64,000 nt of DNA from Trochalopteron elliotii (lineage: Eukaryota; Chordata; Aves; Passeriformes; Leiothrichidae): the NCBI GenBank assembly GCA_024734555.1, contig JANPWX010000096.1, positions 12,765,589 through 12,829,588 on the forward strand, read 5' to 3'. Shown here one piece after another: positions 54,501 to 62,735 of the stretch. Within the stretch, counting starts at the first letter, position 1; the number at the start of each line of letters is the position of its first letter. The notes beneath the pieces were generated by a model. It was given only the letters and a program-made list of their open reading frames with translations. It was not told the DNA's origin and searched no databases. Position numbers and translations under genes: made by a program.

Positions 54501-56694
54501 AGCCGTAGCTGTTGTAATAGGTAAGAGTTACATATCTGAATGAATCTAATCCTGATTATACATTTCTCTATATAATATCTCAAAGACATGGAGACAAAGT
54601 ACAGATTTCACAGATACTGTTTTAGTATTAAACACATGACTTTTTTCTAAAAAAAGATTTTTTTTAAATTTATGCTTACTAGCTTTATTTTTGTTTCCAT
54701 TTATTTGGTTTTCCAAATAAATGTCTTTAACTGCTGTAGACAAAGTAGCAAAGTCCAGAGTAACTTAAATGTAATCCTGGGGGCTGACTGACTGGGGGCC
54801 CAGCCTTTAATCACCTCATTGAATCACAGTTTTATGATCTTGGCCATCTGTATGACAAGAGTTTTAGAGAACTAAGGCCTAGTCCCAGGAGCTCACCAGC
54901 TTAATGATGCAGCAGCAACAAAGGAGCAAACTGGGATGAGTCAGTCTCAAAACATGAGAGTCACTCTCAAAACATCCAGTAGGAAGGCTGCCAAATTTTG
55001 TATTCTGTCACAAAAACTGGTACTGTGATCTTATTTGATTACAGTATCAAAGCTTTGTTAATGTGGTTATACTAATGTAGACACTGATATTTTAGCAAAG
55101 CTGCTCTTTGCCTGGCTTAGCTGAGTTTTCCTGCAGAAAGGAGATTAGCTGTGACAACAAGGTAAAATTTTCTCATGTGAGTGCATATCCACTCTTTCTG
55201 TTGACAGCAATATGTCATTCAGGGATCAAGCTGCTTCACAGCTTTTCATCAAACTGCTTATTCCACTGAGAATTTGCAGTGCCTGCCCAGCCCTGAGGTA
55301 TATTGGAATGTGGCTTCTTTATTTTGATATAATAAAGCCAAAATACACCAGGGTAGTTATATTAATAAGGTTGTAAGTAACCAATGAACCTATAACCAAA
55401 ATTTTCTAGACTACATGTGGCCAAATGAGGAGTACTGCTGTAATTTCTGTATTTAGACCAACCATCTTCACTGAAGAGAGTGAGCTACGCCTATCTAAAA
55501 TACTTACTCTATTCAGTAGCATTTTTATGCCAAAACTTTAAGAAATAAAGACTTCTTAATGGCAGTAAATCTTATTTTGGTATGCAATCTCATATAATCT
55601 ATGGTGGGGGAAAAACCCCACTTTTTTATATCCTAAAAGTTAAGAGGGTTTTGCAGTAATTTGGTAACAATATTTGCCATAATAATCAGAATGCCATTGG
55701 AGTCTCATCCTAGGCTTGGCTGGATAAGATACGATCAAGGCCAGCAGGATGAGCAGTTCCAAAAACATTGATTATTTATAGAAAAGTTTTGGTTTTGAGG
55801 CAATTAGAGCAATATTTGCTGACAACCACTATTAGAGTAATCTCAGTTACATAGCTGAAAACCATACTGCACCATTTACAAGGCTATTGAGCAAAGCAAG
55901 AACTCTGTGATGGTAGTAGTCTTTTGTTCTATGTTGTTACTGTAGTGGTGTCTGGAAGCAAAATATTCGGCCATTTCAGTGAGCTGGTGGCAAGAGAAAG
56001 ATGCTTCTCATTTAGGTTTAAGAGGGTAAAAACAATTTGACAAATGATTTTCCACCTGAATGATCGTGATGTATTTATTTATTTTTGTTTTTACAGGGTT
56101 TTTTTCTCTCAAAAGACTTTTGAGATTAAATAGTTCCCTGTCCAGACAAGGATAAATACTTGATATTATTCAAGATAAATATTTGGTATTACTTCACAGT
56201 GATGAGGATATTTGTAAAAATAAAAAGTAAAACTGCAACGCGCTGTCTCTATTGAGTGGGAATCTAATTGGAAATTAGTTTAGTTACATCAGCTTTGAAT
56301 TTAGATCTAAGAATTTACAGAGTGCTTTTAAAAGTTTTACGTTTGTACCTTATACCAAACAGCATGGTTCAGAAATTCATTTACCAGAGATGAGTGTAGG
56401 GTTAGATGGAATTTGTTGTAACGGAAAGAGTAAGTTAGCTTAGCTCATCATCAAAGAGACTGTTGCAAGCTGGTATTTTTTCTGCTTGTCCAGATGCCTG
56501 GTCTAAATTCTCCTGAGAAATGAAAAGGTCCATCTCAATATGTATATCTAAAGAACATAACACATGCACAGAGGATTGCATTTAATTACGGGTTTTTTTC
56601 ATGTTTTCTTCTTTTGGCAGGTTTATTTGTGTTTCCTATCTATTGCCTTTGTAAAAAGCAGAGGAAAAGGTCACGGACAGGTATGCCCTGGTGA
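1..56694 (+). CDS. RNF217: RNF217, RBR-type E3 ubiquitin ligase with C-terminal membrane anchor; six exons, 5' end outside the window
   Basis: Coding sequence is join(1-272, 32970-33203, 39781-39945, 47164-47365, 54449-54520, 56621-56694). Translation from base 3 gives 338 residues and a TGA stop. Numbering from the first residue seen: RING1 Cys 59, 62, 73, 74, 79, 82, 100, 105; IBR Cys/His 142, 145, 171, 174, 179, 182, 187, 192; RING2 Cys 219, 222, 237, 240, 245, 248, His261 and Cys270, with the expected catalytic Cys232 in EGCDHMTC; hydrophobic helix about 296-325; basic tail ending GMPW. RBR ligases take ubiquitin from an E2 onto the RING2 Cys and then onto substrate. Mammalian RNF217 has been reported to ubiquitinate ferroportin and so affect iron balance; that is literature knowledge, not seen here. 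The order, spacing and C-terminus match human RNF217 as I remember it (about 540 residues), so roughly 200 N-terminal residues are missing to the left. Confidence 0.97.
3523..3579. repeat. Imperfect tandem duplication, about 28 bp x 2
   Basis: Two neighbouring units of the form TGGCTTTNNCAGCTCAGGAT followed by STGGTG, differing at a few positions. Intron 1. Confidence 0.8.
11040..11900. mobile_element. Avian interspersed repeat, probably derived from an endogenous retroviral or LTR element
   Basis: The block begins near AATTTATTGCTGTC and AATGAGAAGTAAAATAAACC and ends near ACAAACCCAAGCCATG. Inside are degenerate units built on CTCCAGCGTGGGCTCC and CCATGGGCTGCAG, then TGGAGCACCTCCTGCCCC, TGACCTTGGTGTCTGCAGGG and AGCTTCTCACAGAGGCCACC. 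I recognise this series from other bird genomes as a high-copy repeat; I believe it is LTR-type but cannot assign class, name or strand. Composition is far more GC-rich than the surrounding intron. Long open frames cross it on both strands (for example 11165-11911), as expected of a repetitive GC-rich block; I do not call them genes. Confidence 0.7.
18459..18644 (-). mobile_element. CR1 LINE fragment (3' end)
   Basis: Read on the plus strand it starts AGAATCCTAGAATGG, then GAGTTGGAAGAGACCTTAAA and continues to CTTCTAGGGATGGGGCATCC and GCTTCTCTGACCAACCCGTT. This is the reverse complement of the CR1 3' end, truncated at its 5' side. Moderately diverged. Confidence 0.9.
20229..20266. repeat. Exact tandem duplication, 19 bp x 2
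   Basis: The unit GAAAAGTTTTCTTCTCCTT occurs twice head to tail with no differences, so the duplication is probably recent. Intron 1; no function is suggested by the sequence. Confidence 0.95.
25077..25505 (-). mobile_element. CR1 LINE fragment (3' end, about 430 bp)
   Basis: Starts ATCCTAGAATGGTTTGG and runs through AAAGATCATCCAGTTCCAAC, AGTAAAGAATTTCCTCCTAA, CATTACCCCTTGTCCTGTAA and GGTGCTTCAGCCTTCTGATC, in the fixed order of a CR1 3' end read backwards. It fades out at about 25505. Confidence 0.92.
32454..32504. repeat. Two adjacent perfect inverted repeats (10-bp stems)
   Basis: The first is CCAGCTCAGG, loop GTT, CCTGAGCTGG (32454-32476). The second is TGATCCTAAA, loop CT, TTTAGGATCA (32483-32504). 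Six bases separate them. They lie in intron 1, 465 bp before exon 2. Confidence 0.9.
32970..33203 (+). CDS. RNF217: RNF217 exon 2: end of RING1 and start of IBR
   Basis: The acceptor follows a T-rich tract and AATACACAG; the donor is AAA|GTGAGC. It holds 78 codons, phase 0 at both ends (residues 91-168). It supplies the last RING1 cysteines in KCPITEC, the linker with [17 protein letters not shown], and the first IBR pair in PCPQC. The coding stretch is more GC-rich than the intron around it. Reading on into intron 2 meets a stop at 33231-33233. Confidence 0.97.
33204..39780 (+). other. RNF217 intron 2 (6.6 kb)
   Basis: The donor is GTGAGC and the acceptor TTATACAG. It is AT-rich with no gene seen. 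It holds a T run near 33401, a short TTCAT-type microsatellite at 36255-36276, and a stretch at 36690-36750 that faintly resembles the core of an ancient MIR-type SINE. Nothing else was recognised. Confidence 0.93.
36255..36276. repeat. Short TTCAT-type microsatellite
   Basis: Runs of TTCATTTCATTCATTTCATTC in intron 2, imperfect. Confidence 0.8.
39781..39945 (+). CDS. RNF217: RNF217 exon 3: core of IBR and first RING2 cysteines
   Basis: The acceptor is CATTTATACAG and the donor AAG|GTGAGC. It has 55 codons, phase 0 at both ends (residues 169-223). It encodes [20 protein letters not shown] followed by VNC, which gives six of the eight IBR zinc ligands, then a Lys-rich linker and CPKCK, the first two RING2 cysteines. 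It is nearly identical to the mammalian segment as remembered. Reading through the donor gives a stop at 40072-40074. Confidence 0.97.
40416..40922 (+). mobile_element. CR1 LINE fragment (3' end, about 500 bp)
   Basis: Plus-strand CR1: GTGCTGTGTCCAGTTCTGGG, GGACATTGAGGTGCTGGAGT, CCAGAGAAGGGCAACAGAGC, TTCAGGCTGGACATTAGGAG, GGAATGGGCTGCCAGGGAGG, and TCTTTTCCAACCTAGATGAT at the end. It keeps only a remnant of the terminal ATTCTATG repeat. No open reading frame of the element remains. Confidence 0.93.
45138..45216. repeat. 79-bp imperfect palindrome containing a 14-bp direct repeat
   Basis: The ends ACTTTTA and TAAAAGT are complementary. ATTCTATTGAATAG occurs at 45160-45173 and again at 45187-45200, itself nearly self-complementary. 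AT-rich, intron 3. It could be a decayed foldback (MITE-like) element or simple local duplication. Confidence 0.6.
46231..46456 (+). mobile_element. Old CR1 LINE fragment (3' end)
   Basis: Diverged match to the CR1 3' end on the plus strand: CCCAGGGAGGATGGTGAAGC, GAGCAATCTGATCTGGCAGG, AAATAGATGATCCCCAAGC, TTTCAACCTCAATTATTAGA. Several small gaps and many substitutions suggest an old copy. Confidence 0.8.
47164..47365 (+). CDS. RNF217: RNF217 exon 4: RING2 with the catalytic cysteine
   Basis: The acceptor is GCTCATACAG and the donor GTG|GTGAGT. It has 67 codons plus one base (phase 1 end), residues 224-290. The expected catalytic Cys232 is codon 47188-47190 in TEGCDHMTC, in the same position as the active Cys of parkin (GGCMHM) and HHARI (GGCNHM). 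[10 protein letters not shown], His261 and Cys270 complete the zinc ligands. The basic segment [14 protein letters not shown] leads to the membrane helix in the next exon. Intron retention would add about 23 residues and stop at 47434-47436. Confidence 0.97.
47366..54448 (+). other. RNF217 intron 4 (7.1 kb)
   Basis: The donor is GTGAGT and the acceptor ATTTCAG. One CR1 3' end on the minus strand lies at about 48886-49022. An 8-bp perfect hairpin at 49737-49755 is within what chance allows. The rest is AT-rich with no gene seen. Confidence 0.93.
48886..49022 (-). mobile_element. Short CR1 LINE fragment (3' end)
   Basis: TTAGAATCACAGAATAGTTT, GGGCTGAGAGGGACCTTTAA, then AACCAGATTGCTCAGAGCCC and CAGTCTGGCCTTGGAT: the reverse complement of the last CR1 bases. 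It is truncated after about 135 bp. Confidence 0.85.
54449..54520 (+). CDS. RNF217: RNF217 exon 5: main part of the transmembrane helix
   Basis: A small 72-nt exon: the acceptor is GCATTTCAG and the donor TAG|GTAAGAG. It joins with a split Ala codon upstream and a split Gly codon downstream (phase 1 in, phase 1 out). It encodes [20 protein letters not shown] and VVI, a wholly hydrophobic run after GK, corresponding to the human C-terminal hydrophobic stretch. It is too short to be found by ORF length; the splice sites and phase agreement with exons 4 and 6 support it. Confidence 0.95.
54521..56620 (+). other. RNF217 intron 5 (2.1 kb)
   Basis: The donor is GTAAGAG and the acceptor TTTTGGCAG. 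It contains a short imperfect tandem copy at 54938-54975 (GAGTCAGTCTCAAAACAT, then a 20-bp variant). No gene or recognised transposon. Confidence 0.93.
54938..54975. repeat. Imperfect tandem duplication, 18 and 20 bp
   Basis: GAGTCAGTCTCAAAACAT followed at once by GAGAGTCACTCTCAAAACAT. Intron 5. Confidence 0.85.
56621..56694 (+). CDS. RNF217: RNF217 exon 6: end of membrane helix, basic cytosolic tail and stop
   Basis: The acceptor is CTTTTGGCAG. The frame continues from the split Gly codon to [20 protein letters not shown] and MPW, then TGA at 56692-56694. The Cys pair beside the membrane (residues 323 and 325) followed by KKQRKRSR is typical of a membrane-edge tail and could be palmitoylated, which is inference. 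The human protein ends in almost the same way, with His in place of the penultimate Pro as I recall. Confidence 0.95.
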
Positions 56695-57996
56695 GGATGG
56701 ACATTACTCGCCTGAACTGGTCCTGCAAGGGCTATCCGTGTTTTGTGCAACAGAGCAATGCAGTACTGGTTACAGCATCAAAGCCACCGCCCTGGAAGAA
56801 GAATGGGGGCTCTCCTGCCTCTTCCCTCAGCCGAAAACACTACTGCAGACCAGAAAGCCTCTTTGCTCTGGTGCACTCCCAACAAGATGGGCCCCCTGAC
56901 TGCTGCTTTTTAAATGTTTCTGGTTTTGGTTTTTTTTAGTTATTACTTTGGAGGTTTTTTTTTTCAGTCTAAGTTTCTGAACCAGACAATCCAAGTCTGC
57001 ATTGTAGCCACAACTCTACTACCGATTTGGCCTGTGAAGAAAGCATTTAACTGCTAACATGTGCTCGTTTAACTTCAGTGTCGGCCTTTAAGGTGGGAAT
57101 GCTTTGAAGTGTTCGGACTCTTACTGTATACTGAGCATACTACTTTTGGTATTAAAAACTACTTCTGTAAATAACTTCCATCACACAGCATTCTGTTCAG
57201 CATACCGAAATCCCATCACATGCCAGAGCACGACAGCTGGTTATCTTCTGAGTCCTCCTGCTAGTGGAGTGCACATTGCCACCGCCAAACTGCAGTGCCT
57301 CAGAGGGAAATACCCTTAGTACTGAAGCGCCGTGATACTTAAGAATGTGGTGATTGGTTTCACTTCAGTAATTTATTCATGACAGTCTGTTAATATTAAT
57401 GGAGAGGGTGTGATAAGATTTGTTACAACAGGTCTTCGTTTTTAAATTCTCACAGTACAGAAGAAATTTGAAGGGTTTAGGTAACAAGATATGTCAGTGG
57501 CCTAATCTGTCCCAAGATATGCCTGAAGTGTGTTTGCAGGGAAGCTGGAAACCTGCTCTTCTATTCTGACTTGGAATATGATACACATGCTACACACTAC
57601 CTGTGTGAGGGTAGACTTGATGAAATTTTATAACCTAAATAGCACATTTTGTTTGTTTGTTCCCTGGAGTAGGCTACTACTACATAAGTCTTGGAGTATC
57701 CACTGATGTCTCATGAGGAAAATCTGTGAATCCAGGGTAAGGGAAGCGATCATAAATTCTTAGGAGGCCACTTCCTTCTTACTTTCTGCTTCCAGTATTT
57801 CTCTTCCTGGCGCATGATAGTTCTGAAGAGAATAGCTACCTTTGCTCTTTTTTTCTTAAGTTCCACTGTTTGCTACCAAACCTCTTTCTCAGTGCATCAT
57901 GACAAAAGCAATGTAATTGAGCATAAGGAATCAGTTACTGAGAATTTTTCACTTTTAATTTTAGTCCAAATTTATGTAACTTAAAAGAAAAACTAG

Positions 57997-58032
57997 AATA
58001 AATTTGTTTAGACAGAACACTGAAACAATAAA
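57997..58032 (+). terminator. Candidate proximal polyadenylation signals (two AATAAA)
   Basis: AATAAA at 57997-58002 and again at 58027-58032, about 1.3 kb after the stop codon. The sequence downstream is A-rich rather than GT-rich, so efficiency is doubtful. Confidence 0.35.
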
Positions 58033-61000
58033 GAAAGGAACTGAATAAGAAAAATATCTACTTCATACTGTAAAAATACAAGCTAATCTTAAAAGAAGAT
58101 TGGTACTGTAAAGGTACTTGGTTTCAGTGTGTGTGTTTGAAGAGACACCTGTATTTATATATGTTTGTGTATATATGGGGAAAGGGGAAGCAGGAAGATG
58201 GGAAATGTCCTTAAGAGTCTACTGACTTGAAAATTTAGGCTCGCAAATAACGTACCATTTAAGAGGACATACTTTGTACCACTTTCTTGGAAAATTGTTG
58301 TTAAATCTGAATCCAGTTGTAATTTTTAAGCAAATAGTGTTCTGCCCCACCAACATAATACTGTTACAAGATACTTTGACTTCAAAGCCTCAGTGGAAGA
58401 AGCTGATGACTTTTGTTTACCTGGAAACACCAATATCAGCTTACCAGTAGTTGTCTAGTATGTTTGTTTTCTGTCAGCTTCTGGTTTTGTTTTCTTGCAG
58501 TATTTTTCTTCAAGCACACCATAGTAGTTAATAACTATTTAATAATTTCCATTTGAATTTAAGGGCATGTTGACTCTGTTATCCTAACAGTAGAAGTAGT
58601 ACTTTTCAAAGATTTGCAAATTAAGAAGGGAAGCAATGACACTTAGAAATAAAATTCAAAGCCTATTGTCAATGCAGATTCACCTGTTATTTAGACTTAC
58701 TTTCTTCTGAGACACATCAGTTTTCTATTTGTGTTCTGTCTGAATTTGGAAGCTGCCTTAAAATTGGTCTTGGTTTTGAGTGTGTTTTCTGAGGCTGTAC
58801 ATATCAGTTGTCTTTGGCTTACTCAGGGATTTTTATTCCTCTCTTTAAATGTCAAATAATGAAGATATTTTTGTATTATTTAGAAAAACCTTCAGACCTC
58901 AGAGAGCAAGATATATATAGATAGATTTGGGTTTGCAATGCAGTCTGTAACTTGGTGTCAAACTATTCCACTTGAGAATATTTTAGTACTTGAGATTATC
59001 TGTAATTAACTACACAGTGGATTAATTTCCTTTCTTTTCCTGGTTCTGTATAAATGTGTGAGATGTTCTTACAGTCTTTGTAGCTATTTTCACTCTGCCA
59101 TGTTTGCCATTTTCAGTTTTTAACTAGAGTTCAATAAGATCTGAAACTAAGATACTAGAAAAAAGAACATAAAAGGGAAGATAATAGATCTACACTTACT
59201 TCTGTTCAGACAATGTCCTTGTGGATGGAGAAAAGGAACATACAACTCAGCTCCTGCATTATCATTTCATCTAGGTCATTTTGATTTTATCAGAACAGAT
59301 TAAATCAAAGGGAAATGGTCCTTCATTTTCTATACAGAACAGAAAGAGACATCTCTGATGTTGTAAAGATGAGTGAGTCTGATTCTGCTTTTTCTGTAGG
59401 GAAAAAAAAGGGAGTTACAATAATTTTTGCTTTTCTGTAGAACAGGATAAATGTTCAAGGACCAGGCAGAACAGGGATATGGAAGTCTTCTTCCATCTGT
59501 ATAAAAATATTCCCACTTGAAAAGTACATAAATACAATTTTTATCGATATTATATAACATAATGTACTAAAGCATGAGAAATAGCTCAGTATAAAGCTTC
59601 ATTTGGGTAAACATTAGCTTTTAAGCGACTCATCACAGCAAACCTTATATACATTAAAGCCATGTCATTTGTTTTAAAAGCATTAATTTATTCATTTGAA
59701 AGAAACTGAATGAACTTTATAAGGAAATTATGTAAGTGTATTGTGTTTTTTGTAACTACTCTAAAGATGCCATCAGGCTGTTCTACTCCATCTTTATTTG
59801 CAGAAAACTTCATCAGGCAGCTATATTAACCTGCTAAGGCAGATTTCACACTACTGTATGCTGATTATCACTGGTCATTGTGTTTGCTTTCACGACAGTT
59901 AATATTTAAGATTATTTATCTTTGTGCAAAGTTGTTGCTCATCAGCATTTCAGACTAGGAAATGCTTCAATCCATTCTGTGCTAGCCTTCTGTTTCAGAC
60001 TTGCCTGGGGCTGGATTCGCCTGTGTGCTCAGTCCTACGTGCAGTGAAAGTTGGGACTCTTGCTGTGGTGCTGTGGCTGTGTGTGCCCCATCCTGCTCCT
60101 GCTGGGAGGGCTGGCTGGACACCCCACCCTGCAGGGGCTGCTCTCTCTCTCTCCACTATGCGTATCTTAGTTGTGTTTCATTAATGGGGTCAAGTACCAG
60201 GGCTACTCAGCCATAGCAGCAGGATTGTTTTCTGTTCTGTGTCATCTCAGAGCATGGTTAGGTGGATGTGCAGAGTTTATCCAGGAGCTTGTGACTGGAA
60301 AATAATTGTGCTTGTCCTTATGTCAGTCTATTAGCCAGTGAAAGTAATAGGCTGAGTAGGAATACAAGCAAGAGGCAGAGAAGCAATTTTGAATAGCTTT
60401 GTGCTGAGCTGATCAATCAGGCTTAGTTCTGTACAAAAAAGTCAGTGAGTCTTCAGTGTTCACCACTGTTCATTCCTACCTGTTCAGTGTCATTAAAGTA
60501 CAGTGGGATACTTTGAGTGATCTGTTATCTTCCTTTGAGGCAGTGCAAATGTGTAAAGGAAGATTTTGTGTTTGGTTTTGATGCTCCTTATACTGACTTG
60601 GGAACTCTTCTGGTGTGTTTGGGGTTTTTGTAATTTACACCTATTTATTCATTATAAAAGTTTTACTTCATTAAAAATATTAATTTGCAGGGACTACTGC
60701 CAATTTTAACTAGAAAGCATTTTGGATCACCATCAGGTGTTCTTTTTAGCCAAGAGACTTTTTGCTCTTCCAAAGACTGTTACAGTTTGTGTGATGTTAA
60801 ATGGTGTGTAGGTGGGGCAGTAATTCTCCCAGAGGATACAGATTCACCAGTGATGGACTGGTTTCTTCTGCCAGCTAGATCTGAGAAACTGTTTAATATT
60901 CAATGGCCAAATAGTTTGCCATGCAGATTCTTGGTTGGTTTGTTAGATTTTTTAAATTTAGTTGTGTTATTTCACTTCTTGAGCAAACATTACATCATAA

Positions 61001-61465
61001 TTTTTGGAATGCTAATTGTGCAGGTTCAGGTTGTGGATAAGAACCACAGGTTGCCTTGCTGTTATAATCTATATTAGATCTCTGCTGATGGAAAGAATCC
61101 TACATGAGGAAACTATTAGATAATTTCTTACTTTCTTTTAATTTTTAAGCCTTATAGTTGCAGTGAGTCAGCTTCATTCCTGACATTAAGTCACAGCCCC
61201 ATTAAACCAGGGAAAACTATTTTTGTGCCAGTGTGGAATTTGGTCACAAATACTTTTGTAAAAACATCTAGTAGCATGTTGATAGCCATGGAAAACCTGG
61301 TTCACTTCCTAGGAAGTGTAAACTACTATGGAGCCACTCCTCTCATTTGCAGAATGATGCCAATGTGTTTAGTAAGCACAGGAGAGGGAAGGAGCTGGGA
61401 AGAATTTCCAAACAATATTCTCATTAGAGCAGATTGTCAGGAGAGGGGATACTAGCTTTTAATAT

Positions 61466-61501
61466 AATAAAGAAACCTTAATGTTTGGAGTCACTAATAA
61501 A
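61466..61501 (+). terminator. Candidate polyadenylation signals (two AATAAA)
   Basis: AATAAA at 61466-61471 and 61496-61501, followed about 50 bp later by a pyrimidine-rich CTTT repeat (61553-61574) that could act as a downstream element. Confidence 0.3.
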
Positions 61502-61552
61502 ATTAGAAACAGCACCCAAAGACAGTGTTAAGTAACGTTTCTTCAAATTCTG

Positions 61553-61574
61553 CTTTCTTTCTTTCTTCTTTCTT
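61553..61574. repeat. Short CTTT microsatellite
   Basis: Four to five CTTT units with one shortened unit, within or just after the 3' UTR. Confidence 0.85.
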
Positions 61575-62711
61575 AATTCCTCATACAGTGTAAGAAATAG
61601 AATTGCAGCTGTTCGGTATTTTTAGGGCATAACATGAACTTCAGGACACACATCATCTAAAAAGTTATGTTGCTGACCTATTTGGTAGTTTATCTTGCTG
61701 CTGTTACATGAAAAACCAGCTGAGCCTTGAAAGACAAACAGTGTTTTCACTGGTGTTACAGCTTGAGCAGTCCTTAACACCCCAAAACATCTTTTTAATA
61801 AAACTAACAAATGCAGTTGCTTGCAGACTGAACTTCCTCACTCATTATTCCTTACCTTTCTGTGCATAAGAGTTCAGGAACCATATGTTCTCTCTGCATT
61901 AAAGAACAGACTGCACATATTAGGCAGTTAGTCACTGATGCTTCTCTTCTCTTGGCCTAATAGTGAAATGCCATAAGGGAAATGAAAACTGAAAACTGAT
62001 CTTAGAGTGCATGCTCTGATTTCAAAGTTCAAAATGTGTAATAAGTTTTAATTACTCCATAGCAAAAAATAAATGCATACATTTGGAAACATAATTCCAG
62101 CTGTTTATTTATGAATCTCTCTGTATAACACAATAGTTATAATAGTGATGCATTTATTAAAATATGCATATTGTGCAAAAGAACCTTTTTTGGTGCTTAT
62201 TTGGCTTATCAAAACATGAAAAATTAATCTGCAGTGTTTTGGATGGATCAAAGTCAGAAGAGAAGCTTATTGTGAAAAAGTACTTGTTAGCATAAACGTG
62301 AATTTTGCACATATCTTAAACACAGTTGCATGCCAACCCCATTCAGTGTTCACCTTGTTGAAAATTTGTCAGACTGAAAACAGTATTTTTGAATACTGTC
62401 ACAGAGCATGATGTTACTAACACAGTGCCACGTTTACCTCATTTTTAGAAGGAGATATATGTACATAATCCAGAGAAGCTGTTCAGATGTTTTAAGCATG
62501 TCCTGTCAAACTATGATGCAGTCAGAAAACATCTTCATGCCTTATGCAAGCTCTGGATGAGCAGATGGATTCAGTCTTTTGTCATGGACTACGTTTATGC
62601 ATTAAAAAATGCACTCTTAAGAGTTTTTCATATCAGTTTGCATCCTGCTGCTTTGTGTCCAGAAATTGCAAGGACAGGGATAGATTTACATTTCACTGTT
62701 TACCATCTCAT

Positions 62712-62717
62712 AATAAA
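62712..62717 (+). terminator. Candidate distal polyadenylation signal (AATAAA)
   Basis: AATAAA with a CA at about 62726-62727 and a T/GT-rich stretch (TTTGTTTGTATGCTTTC and onward) just after it. This is the best-formed signal in the region and would give a 3' UTR of about 6 kb. Confidence 0.4.
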
Positions 62718-62735
62718 ATGTTTACCATGTTTCCA

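Larger units (their letters stand above)
56695..62735 (+). other. RNF217 3' untranslated region, far end uncertain
   Basis: There is no intron signal or coding evidence after the stop at 56692-56694, so this is read as 3' UTR. It has many ATTTA pentamers, a GC-richer patch at about 60000-60150, and AATAAA signals at 57997, 58027, 58648, 61466, 61496, 61797, 62068 and 62712. The last is followed by a T/GT-rich stretch (about 62735-62775) that would suit cleavage. Where the messenger really ends, and whether several ends are used, cannot be told without RNA data. Confidence 0.5.

Noticed and set aside
60685..61077. 130-codon frame after the RNF217 stop
   Set aside because: No recognisable domain, low-complexity hydrophobic end, ordinary AT-rich composition; most likely a chance frame in 3' UTR.
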